A stretch of DNA of 64,000 bases from JAGDZR01 sp049115695 (lineage in GTDB: Bacteria; Bacteroidota; Bacteroidia; Cytophagales; Cyclobacteriaceae): positions 1 to 64,000 of the forward strand of contig JAGDZR010000017.1 of NCBI GenBank assembly GCA_049115695.1, written 5' to 3'. This document shows, in pieces, positions 7,877 to 17,356 of the stretch. The notes under the pieces are model-generated. The model did no database searches, was not told the origin of the DNA, and saw only the letters and a program-made list of their open reading frames with translations. The number at the start of each line of letters is the position of its first letter. Within the stretch, counting starts at the first letter, position 1. A program made the translations under genes and the position numbers.

Positions 7877-9262
7877 TCACGTCAGTTCCATTTTCACAGG
7901 GTCCCAATTGACAATTTTGTTCTCAAACAAACTGATGTTTGTGGCCAATGATGGAGCTGCGGCTCGCATTCCGAAAGTAGCGTTTTCAACCACACTACCA
8001 CCATTCTGCATAGCTTCAAAGAAGTTGGACCAGTGATCGACATGATCGCTGTAGCCATCAGGAGTGCGGTAGATCAACTCACTTGGTTCCTGGACTTCAA
8101 ACTTCTTAGGGTATTTTTCTTCATACCATTTTTTGTAGTCGGCCTGTTGGGCTTTACTGAAAGTTGCAAATGAATCCCAACCTCCATAGCCTGGAGCTGC
8201 AGCTATTCTGTTTTTCTTGATTTTGATATCATTCCAGCCTAAGGTCATTGTACCTTCGGTTCCTACCAATTTGAGTAAGCCACCACCACCTCCGCTAGCC
8301 ACAAAGTTGACCCGTATTTGAAGGTTGAATGCTGAATGTGTAGCTGTATTGGGATAATCAATCACAGCCAACATAGTATCTGGTACATCTCGACCATCTT
8401 CCCAATATCTCAAACCACCACTCGCATAGATTTTATTTGGTCCAAGTGAGTCCAACACGACATGAAGCCTTGAAAACAAATGCACAAAAAGATCACCAGC
8501 TACACCCGTACCATAGTCTTGATAATTTCGCCATCTGAAGAACCTCACGGGATCATATGCTCGTTTTGGAGCATCTCCTAAAAACCCTTTCCAGTCCACG
8601 GTTTTTTCAGAGGCATCTGTAGGGATTGAATATTGCCAGGCCCCCATTGCAGAAAATCGGTCGTTGTAGGTCTCTGCCATCACCAATTCTCCTATTGCTC
8701 CTGATTCATATATTTCAGCGGCCTTTTCATTGAGGATTGAGCTCACTCCCTGGCTACCAACTTGAAGTACTTTCCCACTACTTTTTTCAACGTCAATCAT
8801 GGCTTTCCCTTCCTCGATTTTTTGCATCATCGGCTTTTCACAATACACAGGTTTTCCTTTTTTGAGAGCTTCAATTGCAATTTTATCGTGCCAGTGATCG
8901 GAAGTCGCCACTAGTATTGCATCCACGTCATCTCGATCGATCAGCTCACGATAATTTCGAGTTGTAAAAACCTGCTGCCCATAATTTTCCTTTGTACTGG
9001 TAAGGCGACCGTCATAGAGATCACACGCTGCGGTCAATTCGATTCCTGGTATTTTCAAAGCTGAATTGACATTGTTATAGCCCATAATCCCCATGCCAAT
9101 TGCACCTAGTCTGATTTTATCGCTTGGAGCAAAAGAGGATCGTCTTGCAAGGCTTTCAAATTTCTCTGGTCTTGCTTCAGCAAGAGCGGGTATTGCCATG
9201 CTTGCTGCTCCTGATCCTGCTGCAATTTTTTTGATGAATGCTCTTCTTTGCTTATTCGTCAT
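7877..9262 (-). CDS. Tat-exported Gfo/Idh/MocA oxidoreductase
   Basis: Predicted periplasmic oxidoreductase of 461 residues. The N-terminus carries a twin-arginine signal (QRRAFIKK followed by GSGAASMAIPALAEA), so the protein would be exported folded, probably with cofactor bound. The Rossmann motif GAIGMGIMG lies near residue 53, and the family EKP motif appears in PVYCEKPMM. The rest is the glucose-fructose oxidoreductase-like C-terminal domain. It is transcribed divergently from a YfcC-type carrier. The substrate is unknown; family members act on sugars, and exported ones often work on glycan-derived compounds. Confidence 0.9.
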   Translation of the reverse strand: MTNKQRRAFIKKIAAGSGAASMAIPALAEARPEKFESLARRSSFAPSDKIRLGAIGMGIMGYNNVNSALKIPGIELTAACDLYDGRLTSTKENYGQQVFTTRNYRELIDRDDVDAILVATSDHWHDKIAIEALKKGKPVYCEKPMMQKIEEGKAMIDVEKSSGKVLQVGSQGVSSILNEKAAEIYESGAIGELVMAETYNDRFSAMGAWQYSIPTDASEKTVDWKGFLGDAPKRAYDPVRFFRWRNYQDYGTGVAGDLFVHLFSRLHVVLDSLGPNKIYASGGLRYWEDGRDVPDTMLAVIDYPNTATHSAFNLQIRVNFVASGGGGGLLKLVGTEGTMTLGWNDIKIKKNRIAAAPGYGGWDSFATFSKAQQADYKKWYEEKYPKKFEVQEPSELIYRTPDGYSDHVDHWSNFFEAMQNGGSVVENATFGMRAAAPSLATNISLFENKIVNWDPVKMELT

Positions 9263-9429
9263 GGGATTGTGCTTTGTTGTTGATTCAATTTATAAAACCT
9301 TGATTGATCATGCATGTAAAATTCTGTCACCTATCATTAGTATTTAGCACAGATTAAATGTGGTGCTCAGCGGCTTGAGTCCGGGTGAATGGTGAATGGT
9401 CCTCCTTCATAGATTTTCTATATTTACTT

Positions 9430-10920
9430 ATGCTCAAAGATTTCCCATCCCCACTCACAGTGATCTCAATAATCATTGTGGTTTGTGCCATTGCTACCTG
9501 GATTGTTCCTTCCGGGAAATATGCTTCGATCACTTATGAGAATACGCATTTTCGAATTGTGAGCCCGATAGGAGAAGAGTCAATGTGTCCGGCTAATCAA
9601 GCATCACTCGACAGTCTGGGGGTAAGTATTTTGTTTGAGAGCTTTCAGAACGGGGATATCAATAAGTCCGTGACCATACCTAATACTTATGTCATCTCTG
9701 ATGCCAGTCCTCAAGGATTTGTGGACGTGATACAAGCACCCTTAAAGGGCGTGATTGAAACAGTTGATATCATATTATTGGTATTGATGATAGGAGGATT
9801 TATAAAAATATTTAACGAGACAGGTATTCTTGAAAAAGGCACTGGTTTGCTCACGAGAAAATTGAAAGGAAAGGAAAGATGGTTGATCATATTCTTAACA
9901 ATGTTGATGGCTGCCGGAGGAACTACTTTTGGCTTAGCGGAGGAGACGATTGCATTTTATCCAATTCTGGTACCTGTATTCCTAGCTGCTGGATATGATT
10001 TGATTGTGCCATTGGCTGTTGTGTTTGTGGGTGCCCACATCGGGAATATGGGTGCCACAGTAAATCCTTTTTCGGTGGTGATAGCTTCCAATGCGGCTGG
10101 AGTAAACTGGACTACAGGGCTTAACGTTCGTTTTATTATGCTTGCTTCAAGCTTGGTGGTAAGTCTGGTTTATATCCTGAATTATGCAGAGCGAGTCCGG
10201 AAAAATCCATCAAAATCACTCGTACTGCAACTCGAAGGAAAGGTAAAGAGTCATTTTCAAGTCTCAGAACATGCTGATTCACGTGTGGATAAGAAATCAG
10301 GACTCATGCTGATCGTGTTTGCCCTCACATTTGTTGTGATGGTATTGGGTGTCGTTTTGCTTCATTGGTGGACAGTTGAGATAGCTGGCTTGTTTTTAGC
10401 CTCTTCAATACTATCTGCTTTCGTGCTCCGGATGAAAGAAAAGCAATTTGTGAATACATTTTTATCGGGTGCAGCAGAGTTAGTAGGTGTTACTCTCGTT
10501 ATTGGATTTGCAAGAGGTGTTACGATTATTATGCAGGATGGCAATATCATCGATACGATATTGTATTATTTGACCAATTTGGTTTCAGGAATCCCACAAA
10601 GCCTGTTTGTAGTGGGGCTGTTGGTTGTATTTTTTATTCTCGCGCTATTGATATCATCGACATCCGGTTTGGCGGTTGTAACCATGCCGATTCTTGGTGC
10701 TTTGGGCATTGCAGTAGGTGTTTCGGGGGACACTGTGGTCAATGCCTACTTATTCGGAGCGGGTTTAATGTTTTTGATTTCCCCAACAGAAATGATTCTG
10801 CCCTCTATTGCTTTGGTAAACATCAACTATAACACGTGGCTCAGGTTCATTTTGCCGCTGATGGGCTGGCTGTTTTTATTGAGTGTTGTTGTTCTTTTAT
10901 TGGATTTATGGGTGATGTGA
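9430..10920 (+). CDS. YfcC/DcuC-type membrane carrier
   Basis: A 496-residue integral membrane protein with about 12 hydrophobic segments. It opens LKDFPSPLTVISIIIVVCAIATWIVPSG, the form seen in YfcC-family proteins, and has the loop AAGGTTFGLAEETIAFYPILVP and a second re-entrant-looking stretch SSTSGLAVVTMPILG. Relatives are described as C4-dicarboxylate or basic amino acid/peptide carriers, so the substrate is open. I chose ATG 9430 because the 15 residues encoded upstream do not resemble the family start; 9385 is the alternative. A REP-like tandem repeat follows the stop at once. Confidence 0.85.
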   Translation: MLKDFPSPLTVISIIIVVCAIATWIVPSGKYASITYENTHFRIVSPIGEESMCPANQASLDSLGVSILFESFQNGDINKSVTIPNTYVISDASPQGFVDVIQAPLKGVIETVDIILLVLMIGGFIKIFNETGILEKGTGLLTRKLKGKERWLIIFLTMLMAAGGTTFGLAEETIAFYPILVPVFLAAGYDLIVPLAVVFVGAHIGNMGATVNPFSVVIASNAAGVNWTTGLNVRFIMLASSLVVSLVYILNYAERVRKNPSKSLVLQLEGKVKSHFQVSEHADSRVDKKSGLMLIVFALTFVVMVLGVVLLHWWTVEIAGLFLASSILSAFVLRMKEKQFVNTFLSGAAELVGVTLVIGFARGVTIIMQDGNIIDTILYYLTNLVSGIPQSLFVVGLLVVFFILALLISSTSGLAVVTMPILGALGIAVGVSGDTVVNAYLFGAGLMFLISPTEMILPSIALVNINYNTWLRFILPLMGWLFLLSVVVLLLDLWVM

Positions 10921-11056
10921 TTCCGGTATTTCTCGCTTCGCTCGAAAAGACTGGCCGTCCGCCCGGAATGACAATGTGTGTTTCTCGCTTCGCTCAAAAA
11001 GACTGGCAGTTGCTTGAGATGATATGTATTATTGCTGTGCTCAAAAGACGGTGTAA
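10919..11056. repeat. tandem REP-like repeat with degenerate third unit
   Basis: The segment starts GATTCCGGTATTT. The unit TTTCTCGCTTCGCTC(G/A)AAAAGACTGGC occurs at 10929-10955 and 10981-11007 (period 52), and a decayed third version (TGCTGTGCTCAAAAGACGG) starts near 11034. The first unit ends CCGGAATGAC, matching the palindrome at 7819-7855. No gene is present between 10921 and 11269. Confidence 0.65.
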
Positions 11057-11143
11057 TATATGGATGATGATGAATTCATAGACACCTCTTTATTTTTGAA
11101 ACTACTTGATTTCATCATGGGAGTATTTGTTAGGGTTTGTTTT

Positions 11144-11184
11144 TTCCTTGAAAATTGGAAATGTGAATTCCAATTTTCAAGGAA
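11144..11184. repeat. 17-base perfect inverted repeat upstream of DUF4143 ATPase
   Basis: Arms at 11144-11160 and 11168-11184 are exact reverse complements (TTCCTTGAAAATTGGAA on the left), separated by ATGTGAA. A related, weaker copy stands 73 bases downstream. It has no terminator T tract in its final position, so an operator or mobile repeat is more likely than a terminator. Confidence 0.75.
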
Positions 11185-11232
11185 GAAATCACTCTTTCAG
11201 TTCGATTATATTTAGAGATTTTGATAGTTTTA

Positions 11233-11269
11233 CCTAGAAAAATGGAAATGTAAATTCCAAATTTCAAGG
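11233..11269. repeat. second, degenerate copy of the inverted repeat abutting the start codon
   Basis: Left arm 11233-11247 and right arm 11255-11269 match each other at 12 of 15 positions, with the spacer ATGTAAA. The right arm ends AAGG directly against the ATG of the ATPase. It is clearly the same element as 11144-11184, and its position means a bound protein or hairpin would cover the ribosome-binding region. Confidence 0.7.
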
Positions 11270-12439
11270 ATGATTGTAAGAAATAGTATAGCGGAACTGG
11301 TTGAAATAGGCGATTTTATGCCTGTAGTGGGGATATTAGGTGCCAGGCAGGTTGGTAAAACCACTTTGGCTAAGCAGTTTGCAGGTAAAATACAAAGAGA
11401 CTGCATTTATCTGGACATGGAGAAGCCTTCCGATTTTCAGAAATTGGAAGAGGCTGAGTTGTATTTTTCAGTAAATCAAGACAAGTGTATCATCATAGAT
11501 GAAGTACAAATAAAACCTGAACTGTTTCCGATCATCAGGGCAATGGTGGATGAGCATCGAGTGCCGCTGCGTTTTGTGCTTTTAGGTTCAGCTAGTCCTG
11601 AGATCATACGTAATACTTCTGAATCACTTGCCGGTAGGATTGAATATTTGGGCCTGAAGCCATTTTCTTTACTTGAGTTACCGGAGATCAGGCTAGAGAA
11701 ACATCATTTTTTCGGGGGGTTTCCTAATAGCATTCTTGCAAAAACTGAAAGGCAAGCAGAACGGTGGATACAAGGGTACATCCAGACGTATGTTGAAAGG
11801 GATTTGCCATTACTAGGTCTGTCCGCATCTCCAATGCTAGTACGCAGGCTTTGGGAAATGATAGCATGGCAAAGTGGAAGCTTGCTCAATGCCAGTGCAT
11901 TTGGTAATTCATTAGGTCTCACGCACCATACCATCAATCGATACATTGATTTTTTGGAAGGTGCGTTTATGATTAATAGGCTTCAACCATTTTATTCAAA
12001 TGCGAAGAAGAGAATGGTAAAGTCACCAAAAGTGTATGTTGCTGATACTGGTTTGTTGCATGGATTGATGAGGTTAAACTCATTGGATCAACTGATGGGT
12101 ATGCAGGAGTTGGGAGGATCTTTCGAGACTTATGTGATTCAGCAATTGATGATAGAAAAACCAAGAAGTCTCCAGATGTATTTTTATCGTACTCATGCTG
12201 GCACGGAAGTCGATGTGGTGCTTACAAGAGGCCTGAAGCCTGTAGCGAGTCTAGAGATTAAGTACACCAGCGCGCCTAAGGTTACCAAAGGCTTTTACAA
12301 TGGAGTTGAGGACTTGGGTACCAAGTACAATTATATCATTACCCCATATTCAGATCATTACCCGACCAAAAATGGCGTGGAGGTTTACAATGTGGAAGAA
12401 TTTTTAAAGGAGAGACTTCCAGCGTTAGGTTCGGAATAA
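11270..12439 (+). CDS. AAA ATPase with C-terminal DUF4143
   Basis: A 389-residue protein. The N-terminal P-loop domain has Walker A GARQVGKT (residues 24-31) and Walker B CIIIDEVQ (73-80). Further on is the sensor-like GSASPEIIRN. The C-terminal DUF4143 region includes ADTGLLHGLM and the restriction-like GTEVDVVLTRGLKPVASLEIKYT, where E and K may form a nuclease-fold remnant. Such ATPases are frequent in Bacteroidota as stand-alone, often multi-copy genes of unknown function. Two tandem palindromes lie directly upstream, the second touching the start codon. A role in a mobile or defence-like system is possible but unproven. Confidence 0.88.
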   Translation: MIVRNSIAELVEIGDFMPVVGILGARQVGKTTLAKQFAGKIQRDCIYLDMEKPSDFQKLEEAELYFSVNQDKCIIIDEVQIKPELFPIIRAMVDEHRVPLRFVLLGSASPEIIRNTSESLAGRIEYLGLKPFSLLELPEIRLEKHHFFGGFPNSILAKTERQAERWIQGYIQTYVERDLPLLGLSASPMLVRRLWEMIAWQSGSLLNASAFGNSLGLTHHTINRYIDFLEGAFMINRLQPFYSNAKKRMVKSPKVYVADTGLLHGLMRLNSLDQLMGMQELGGSFETYVIQQLMIEKPRSLQMYFYRTHAGTEVDVVLTRGLKPVASLEIKYTSAPKVTKGFYNGVEDLGTKYNYIITPYSDHYPTKNGVEVYNVEEFLKERLPALGSE

Positions 12440-12486
12440 CATTTCCGGTTCTAAATATATGCTTAACTAGCCCAAAATCATGAGCT

Positions 12487-14103
12487 TCAAAGTCTACTTT
12501 CCAGCCATAAATAGCCAGCGCTCACAAGAAAGGCAATGAAAAAGAGCCATTTTGAAATGGGCTGTTGGGTCTGTTTGACTTGAGACAATGCAGACTGATC
12601 AGAGGTGGCATACAATTGATTATATTTTTGTAGTTCTGACTGCCTTTTTGCCTTCCAGTCATGCTCTCCCAGTATCATTAAATTTGTTTGATTATTAGCT
12701 GAACTGAGATGTATCCAGCCTTCTCCTGACGGCCAGTGTTTTGTGAAATAGAGCTGATCACGGACTGAGGCGGTCAATTTGATTTCGGTACTATCGACGA
12801 ACAGTTGAGGAGAAGTCTCAGAGAATACCCCTATTTCGAATCCCTCATTCACAAATCCCATTTTCGGAAGCAAAAATGGACTGTTGATGGGAGAGAGAGG
12901 TGAGGTTAGATCAATGATAGCTTGCCATATTTCTTGGTATCGCTTTTCTTTTCCCTGTAGGATCAGCTGATAGGTGTTTTGAACATAAGGATAAGTAAGC
13001 CTGCCCAACCCACTTTTGATCGTTTCTCCGATAAGTTTTTTGTTAATCATCACTTCAATGTCTCCATCGCGCAACTGTGTTTCGTAATAGTCAGGATGTT
13101 CATCAGTTATTGTCAACGGCTGAGTAGGTATTTTAAAACTGGATGGCGACCCCAAATGTATGACTCCTAACACTCCTTGTTTTACTAGAGTATACAGTTC
13201 CCTTTTTTCACTGCTGTTCAGTGCTGCCAGTGACTGAGCATCCGTGAATACTAGGCTGAATTGTTTCAATTTAGAAGCTAATCCACTTCTTAGATCGAGT
13301 TCATTGATGTTGGAGAACTCGTAATGAAAAAGCTCGTTCGAGATCTTTTGTTTGAGTGCTACGCCGTATCCGAGCTTGGATAAACCATTTTTTAAATACC
13401 TGACTTCAGTAGATGGTGCATCTGTGAGGATAAGACATTGCTTTGTCGAAGAAGCTAAAACTTCAACTGGATACATCTCGCTAAAGAGCGTGTCGTTTTC
13501 CTGTGTCCCAGCTATATTCAAAAGGTGATGACCTGGCGTTGGAATTAAGATTTCGAATGAAAAATCAGCCTTAGCGATGGGTAGCTTTTTTGCTCCTCCG
13601 GCATACTGGACTTTCAATGTGAATGTATCCCTTACATTGGTTTTGGCAGTTATGGTTGCTGGTACATTTTGCTCTATGAGAGCCGTAGTTTGTAACGCAA
13701 TGATGCCTTTCTCTGTTTTGCCGGGTAGAAAAGAGAAGGGTAATGTAAGCGTTTTGAGCACATCAGGACTCAATCCATCGCCCAGCACGACAAGGTTTTC
13801 AATCAAGTATGCTGAGGTATCAATTTCTCCAAGAGACTGAATGCCTTGATATCCCAATTCAATCAAGGAGTCTATGCTTGGGGAAGTAGCGTTATTGGTC
13901 TCCAGGTAGTAACTAATAGACTGCTTGTCTACGGGAAGAGTCGGGCTGAGATAAATACCCCAAAGTGCCAATAGCATGACAGCTGAGCTAATCAACCTTG
14001 ACCATTTTCTTACATTTTTTTGGAATACCAGGGCAAGGACAATTATGCTAACAAGGAGTCCAAGTAGTAATGGAATGGTCGATATGTCAGAACTGAATAT
14101 CAT
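12487..14103 (-). CDS. membrane protein, last gene of MoxR-DUF58-BatA operon
   Basis: A 538-residue protein. Two N-terminal hydrophobic segments (about residues 9-27 and 35-51) and one C-terminal helix (ISKWLFFIAFLVSAGYLWL) bracket a long periplasmic region. That region contains an Ig-like middle part and a segment resembling a glutamine-amidotransferase or von Willebrand-like fold (QCLILTDAPSTEVRYLKNGL). I do not recognise a named family beyond the BatA/membrane-protein type usual in MoxR operons. Its start overlaps the previous stop by one base (TAATG), giving tight translational coupling. Confidence 0.75.
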   Translation of the reverse strand: MIFSSDISTIPLLLGLLVSIIVLALVFQKNVRKWSRLISSAVMLLALWGIYLSPTLPVDKQSISYYLETNNATSPSIDSLIELGYQGIQSLGEIDTSAYLIENLVVLGDGLSPDVLKTLTLPFSFLPGKTEKGIIALQTTALIEQNVPATITAKTNVRDTFTLKVQYAGGAKKLPIAKADFSFEILIPTPGHHLLNIAGTQENDTLFSEMYPVEVLASSTKQCLILTDAPSTEVRYLKNGLSKLGYGVALKQKISNELFHYEFSNINELDLRSGLASKLKQFSLVFTDAQSLAALNSSEKRELYTLVKQGVLGVIHLGSPSSFKIPTQPLTITDEHPDYYETQLRDGDIEVMINKKLIGETIKSGLGRLTYPYVQNTYQLILQGKEKRYQEIWQAIIDLTSPLSPINSPFLLPKMGFVNEGFEIGVFSETSPQLFVDSTEIKLTASVRDQLYFTKHWPSGEGWIHLSSANNQTNLMILGEHDWKAKRQSELQKYNQLYATSDQSALSQVKQTQQPISKWLFFIAFLVSAGYLWLESRL

Positions 14104-16319
14104 TATTGCTCCAGAATCAATTTTTGCAATCGCGCATTAAGTGGATTTTGATAGGTCGGATGGCTCGAAGGTCGGATTTCCTCGTTGATGACCACACTTA
14201 ACTTATTGGTCAATACACCTAGTATCCCAATGTCCACATCATTGAAGTGATTTTTATTCGACAGCACTGATATGGCATTGAGTTCTTTCAGGTATTTGCC
14301 TGGTTGGTCGATGGCAATTTTAGCCAGTTCTGACCCGGCATCATTCAATAGAGGTTTGATTGTGTTTGCTTGAGTTCCTTCAGTTGTTATCTGCGCAAAG
14401 GCAATTAAAAGTTTCTTGATAGAGATCATCTCATCGTCTTTCATTTCACTGTTAAATGGACGAGTATTAGGATCTTCGACTGTTCTGGACAGCCTACTTT
14501 CTGATTCTTTAATTGGAGGAGGATCAAATCCAATACGCTGCACGTAAATGCGTGCATGATTTTTGATTTCGTTAAGCAACTTAAGCGCCGCTTCCTGATA
14601 CGGCAGAGAGGAAGCTGGCTGATAGAGTCTTAGGTAGAGCTCAGCATCCCACATTTCATTAAGTGCTGCTCTGAGTTTAGTTTTTAGGGTCTGCGTGAAA
14701 AATGTCGCCGTTTCAGCATCTTCATGGTCGTGGAGGTATGCTTCCAGAGGATCTTCCGGAGACTCTGGGTCGGTCACTTCGTCCGCATGATCATGTTCAT
14801 TTTGATAAGTACCCTTGTCCATGAGCTGACCTTCTTCGTTTTCATGGTCAGTATCATGACCAAACTCCTGAAGGACATCTACTTCTCCATTTGCCTCAAC
14901 GAGGGGTTCTTCCTGCTCTATTTCAAGCCCACTGTCTTCTTCCTCACCGATAAATTGACCATACTTTAGCCTCAGCTGCTTCTGATCAAAGCCCAGTGCG
15001 TTACTTGTTTCATTAAATTTTTGCTTCGTGAGCATGTTGCGTTCAGCAATGAGTTTCTTGGTATCGATGATGATTTGTAATTGGCTTCTAAAATAGTCAG
15101 GCATGATATCAACTCCCAGGTTACCCTGAAGCGAAAATTCCACTTCTGAAGTGTCTTCCAGTACAATGAAAAATGTCTCAGTTTTATTCATCTGTGCAGT
15201 GGGCTCATGGTTGTCCATTGCCATGGCATAGAAATAAAGTTCATTGCCGGGTTCCAAATCCAATTCATCTGAACTCAAAGTCATAGAAATGGTTGATTCA
15301 CGACCTTCAACAGGCTTGTTAAAGGGGAGTTTTTGCTCTCGAAATTTCACGCTTTCACCTGAACCCTTTGTAGTGGTAGCAACTACATATCCATTAGTTA
15401 GTCCATAATCATCGGCCATTTCGACTTTAAACGAAAAGTACAGGTTGGGTGCATAGATCAATCGTTGAAATGGGGGAATCTCTGTTATGGATACAGTGGG
15501 AGCCTCATCCTTCACAATGGTGAGCGAGGCTAGTTGCGAAGAGATAATTTCATTTTCTGCAATGAATATATACTGGTAAAAACCTGATTGCCTGGGCTTC
15601 CATACAGTGGTCCAATGATCATTTTCTTTTTTTAATTCAAAATTCTTTTTCTCTGTGCTTTTAATCCAAACCCGATCCGGATCCCCTTCAAAATCAACAA
15701 TGAACTCTACCATGCTTCCTTCAGCTATTTTCAGCTGAGTGTCATTCGAAGTATAACTTAATAGACCTGTATACTTGGGTGGTGTCACTCTCGTAGAGAT
15801 GGATTTGATATATGTAGTGTCTGCAACGGGTGTGGCAACTTCGGCTGATAGTGTTGAGGTTTCTTGGTGATAAGCTGTGATATTTTTATTTGGTTGTGTG
15901 AATTGAGCAAAACTTACTGCTAGCGCCAGAAGGACAAGACCTAGTTCTAGTCGCCATGAAATGGGAATGTTGAGTTCTGGTTTATCAATTTGGGTTTCTA
16001 ATAATTGATGCTGTCTGAGCAATTGAATGCCTTTTATATCTGATTGAAAGAGTAGTTCCGTGCTGTATTCAAGCGTGGGTAGTTGCTCATTGATTAGGCG
16101 GATGAGCTGATCCCGCGAGGGCAGGAGCTGATAGCTAACATAGCTTATGGTGACGAGACAAATAAGCATCAGTGTTGTTATTAGCCATGTAGGAGCAAGT
16201 AGAAAGTTGCCTGCAACCCAAACACACCAACATATCAGCAAGGAATCCATGAGACCCTTGAAACAAATCAATCCAACCCATCTAGCTTTTAATTTTGATA
16301 TAGTCTGTCGAATGCTCAA
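14103..16319 (-). CDS. large membrane protein with acidic coiled-coil region (DUF4175-like)
   Basis: A 738-residue protein. Two N-terminal membrane segments (about residues 25-65) and one near 130-145 precede a periplasmic Ig-like region, and then a long helical, charge-rich part. Between about residues 455 and 540 lies a strongly acidic, His-rich segment (EEPLVEANGEVDVLQEFGHD, then repeated HD/HE pairs) that could bind divalent metal. The size, membrane layout and operon position resemble the DUF4175 proteins of MoxR operons. It overlaps the upstream gene by four bases (ATGA) and the downstream gene by one. Confidence 0.72.
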   Translation of the reverse strand: MSIRQTISKLKARWVGLICFKGLMDSLLICWCVWVAGNFLLAPTWLITTLMLICLVTISYVSYQLLPSRDQLIRLINEQLPTLEYSTELLFQSDIKGIQLLRQHQLLETQIDKPELNIPISWRLELGLVLLALAVSFAQFTQPNKNITAYHQETSTLSAEVATPVADTTYIKSISTRVTPPKYTGLLSYTSNDTQLKIAEGSMVEFIVDFEGDPDRVWIKSTEKKNFELKKENDHWTTVWKPRQSGFYQYIFIAENEIISSQLASLTIVKDEAPTVSITEIPPFQRLIYAPNLYFSFKVEMADDYGLTNGYVVATTTKGSGESVKFREQKLPFNKPVEGRESTISMTLSSDELDLEPGNELYFYAMAMDNHEPTAQMNKTETFFIVLEDTSEVEFSLQGNLGVDIMPDYFRSQLQIIIDTKKLIAERNMLTKQKFNETSNALGFDQKQLRLKYGQFIGEEEDSGLEIEQEEPLVEANGEVDVLQEFGHDTDHENEEGQLMDKGTYQNEHDHADEVTDPESPEDPLEAYLHDHEDAETATFFTQTLKTKLRAALNEMWDAELYLRLYQPASSLPYQEAALKLLNEIKNHARIYVQRIGFDPPPIKESESRLSRTVEDPNTRPFNSEMKDDEMISIKKLLIAFAQITTEGTQANTIKPLLNDAGSELAKIAIDQPGKYLKELNAISVLSNKNHFNDVDIGILGVLTNKLSVVINEEIRPSSHPTYQNPLNARLQKLILEQ

Positions 16320-17356
16320 GTTGTTGTTCCTTTTAAGGCAATGATGCGTTCAACAATGATCAATGTTAGCAATAGCAGCCATAGGTATTGGTCAAAACTA
16401 GTTGCCATTCTTGTGATTGGTTTGTCAGTTCTGGCCTTATTCGATAACAAATGGGGAGCTAGTTCGACTTGATTCAGCTTTCTAGTGTTAAGTCCTAATG
16501 CAAGTTCTAATTGGTACAGAAAATGAGATTTTAAAACTTCCTCGATCGAGAATTTATTAAGGTTTAATTGCCAGATTTCAGGACCAACTTGTTTGAGCAG
16601 AGGACCCTGGTTGGTGCCGATGATAAGCTTTCGGCGATTTTCGTGTAGTGAATCAGACAGCCAGATGATCCAATCTGCTGCTGTGCTATCTACTTGTTGA
16701 ATGATTCTTTGATCATCCGAGGAAAATGTTTGAAGGCAGGTTTTCATTAGATTATCATCGGCCAATTGATCTGACTTGAGAAAGACTTTAATTGGATTTT
16801 TCACTTGCTCCTTCAATATCTGATTGGGAGGCAAGCTGATCCAGTTGATTCGATCTGTTAGAGAAGTTTGAGTAGCCTCAAAGCGATCCAGGTTTAAAGG
16901 CGCCACAATGTTGATCGTCGTAAATGGAAGGGCTTGAGCTTGTTGCTGAAGTGACCAGTAGGTTGAAGAAGAGGCAGGAATATTTTCCTTTTGAAAAGCT
17001 GGAAATCCATGCGTGAAAAATCGAATGTCGTCTGCAGTATCAAGTAGGAGCTCAATCTCTGAATGATCCGCATATGTGGGGTCGATGAGCGTGACAGCTG
17101 TATTCGAATTATTTGAATTTTGAAGCATAACCCCTGAAAGCAGCAGAGAGAGACAGGCGATGATCAACATGCGAAGGATTAGCATTGGGATGTCTGATGG
17201 CATCAATGATCGCATTGATCGGGTAGTAGTGTTTCTAAGGAATTGCAATGAACCAAATGGAATGATCTGTCGTGACTTTTTGCTCCACATGTGGATGATC
17301 AGGGGAACAATAACGCCCAGCAAACCGAAAAGGAATATGCCATTTATGAAACTCAT
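16316..17356 (-). CDS. BatA N-terminal-domain membrane protein
   Basis: A 346-residue protein. The N-terminus FLFGLLGVIVPLIIHMWSKK followed by IPFGSLQFLRN is the typical start of the aerotolerance-type BatA N-terminal domain. A second hydrophobic helix lies at about residues 58-78, then comes a periplasmic domain and a C-terminal helix (YLWLLLLTLIIVERIIAL). No VWA metal-binding motif is visible, so it is the short BatA-N form rather than a complete BatA. It overlaps both neighbours by four bases. Confidence 0.8.
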   Translation of the reverse strand: MSFINGIFLFGLLGVIVPLIIHMWSKKSRQIIPFGSLQFLRNTTTRSMRSLMPSDIPMLILRMLIIACLSLLLSGVMLQNSNNSNTAVTLIDPTYADHSEIELLLDTADDIRFFTHGFPAFQKENIPASSSTYWSLQQQAQALPFTTINIVAPLNLDRFEATQTSLTDRINWISLPPNQILKEQVKNPIKVFLKSDQLADDNLMKTCLQTFSSDDQRIIQQVDSTAADWIIWLSDSLHENRRKLIIGTNQGPLLKQVGPEIWQLNLNKFSIEEVLKSHFLYQLELALGLNTRKLNQVELAPHLLSNKARTDKPITRMATSFDQYLWLLLLTLIIVERIIALKGTTT

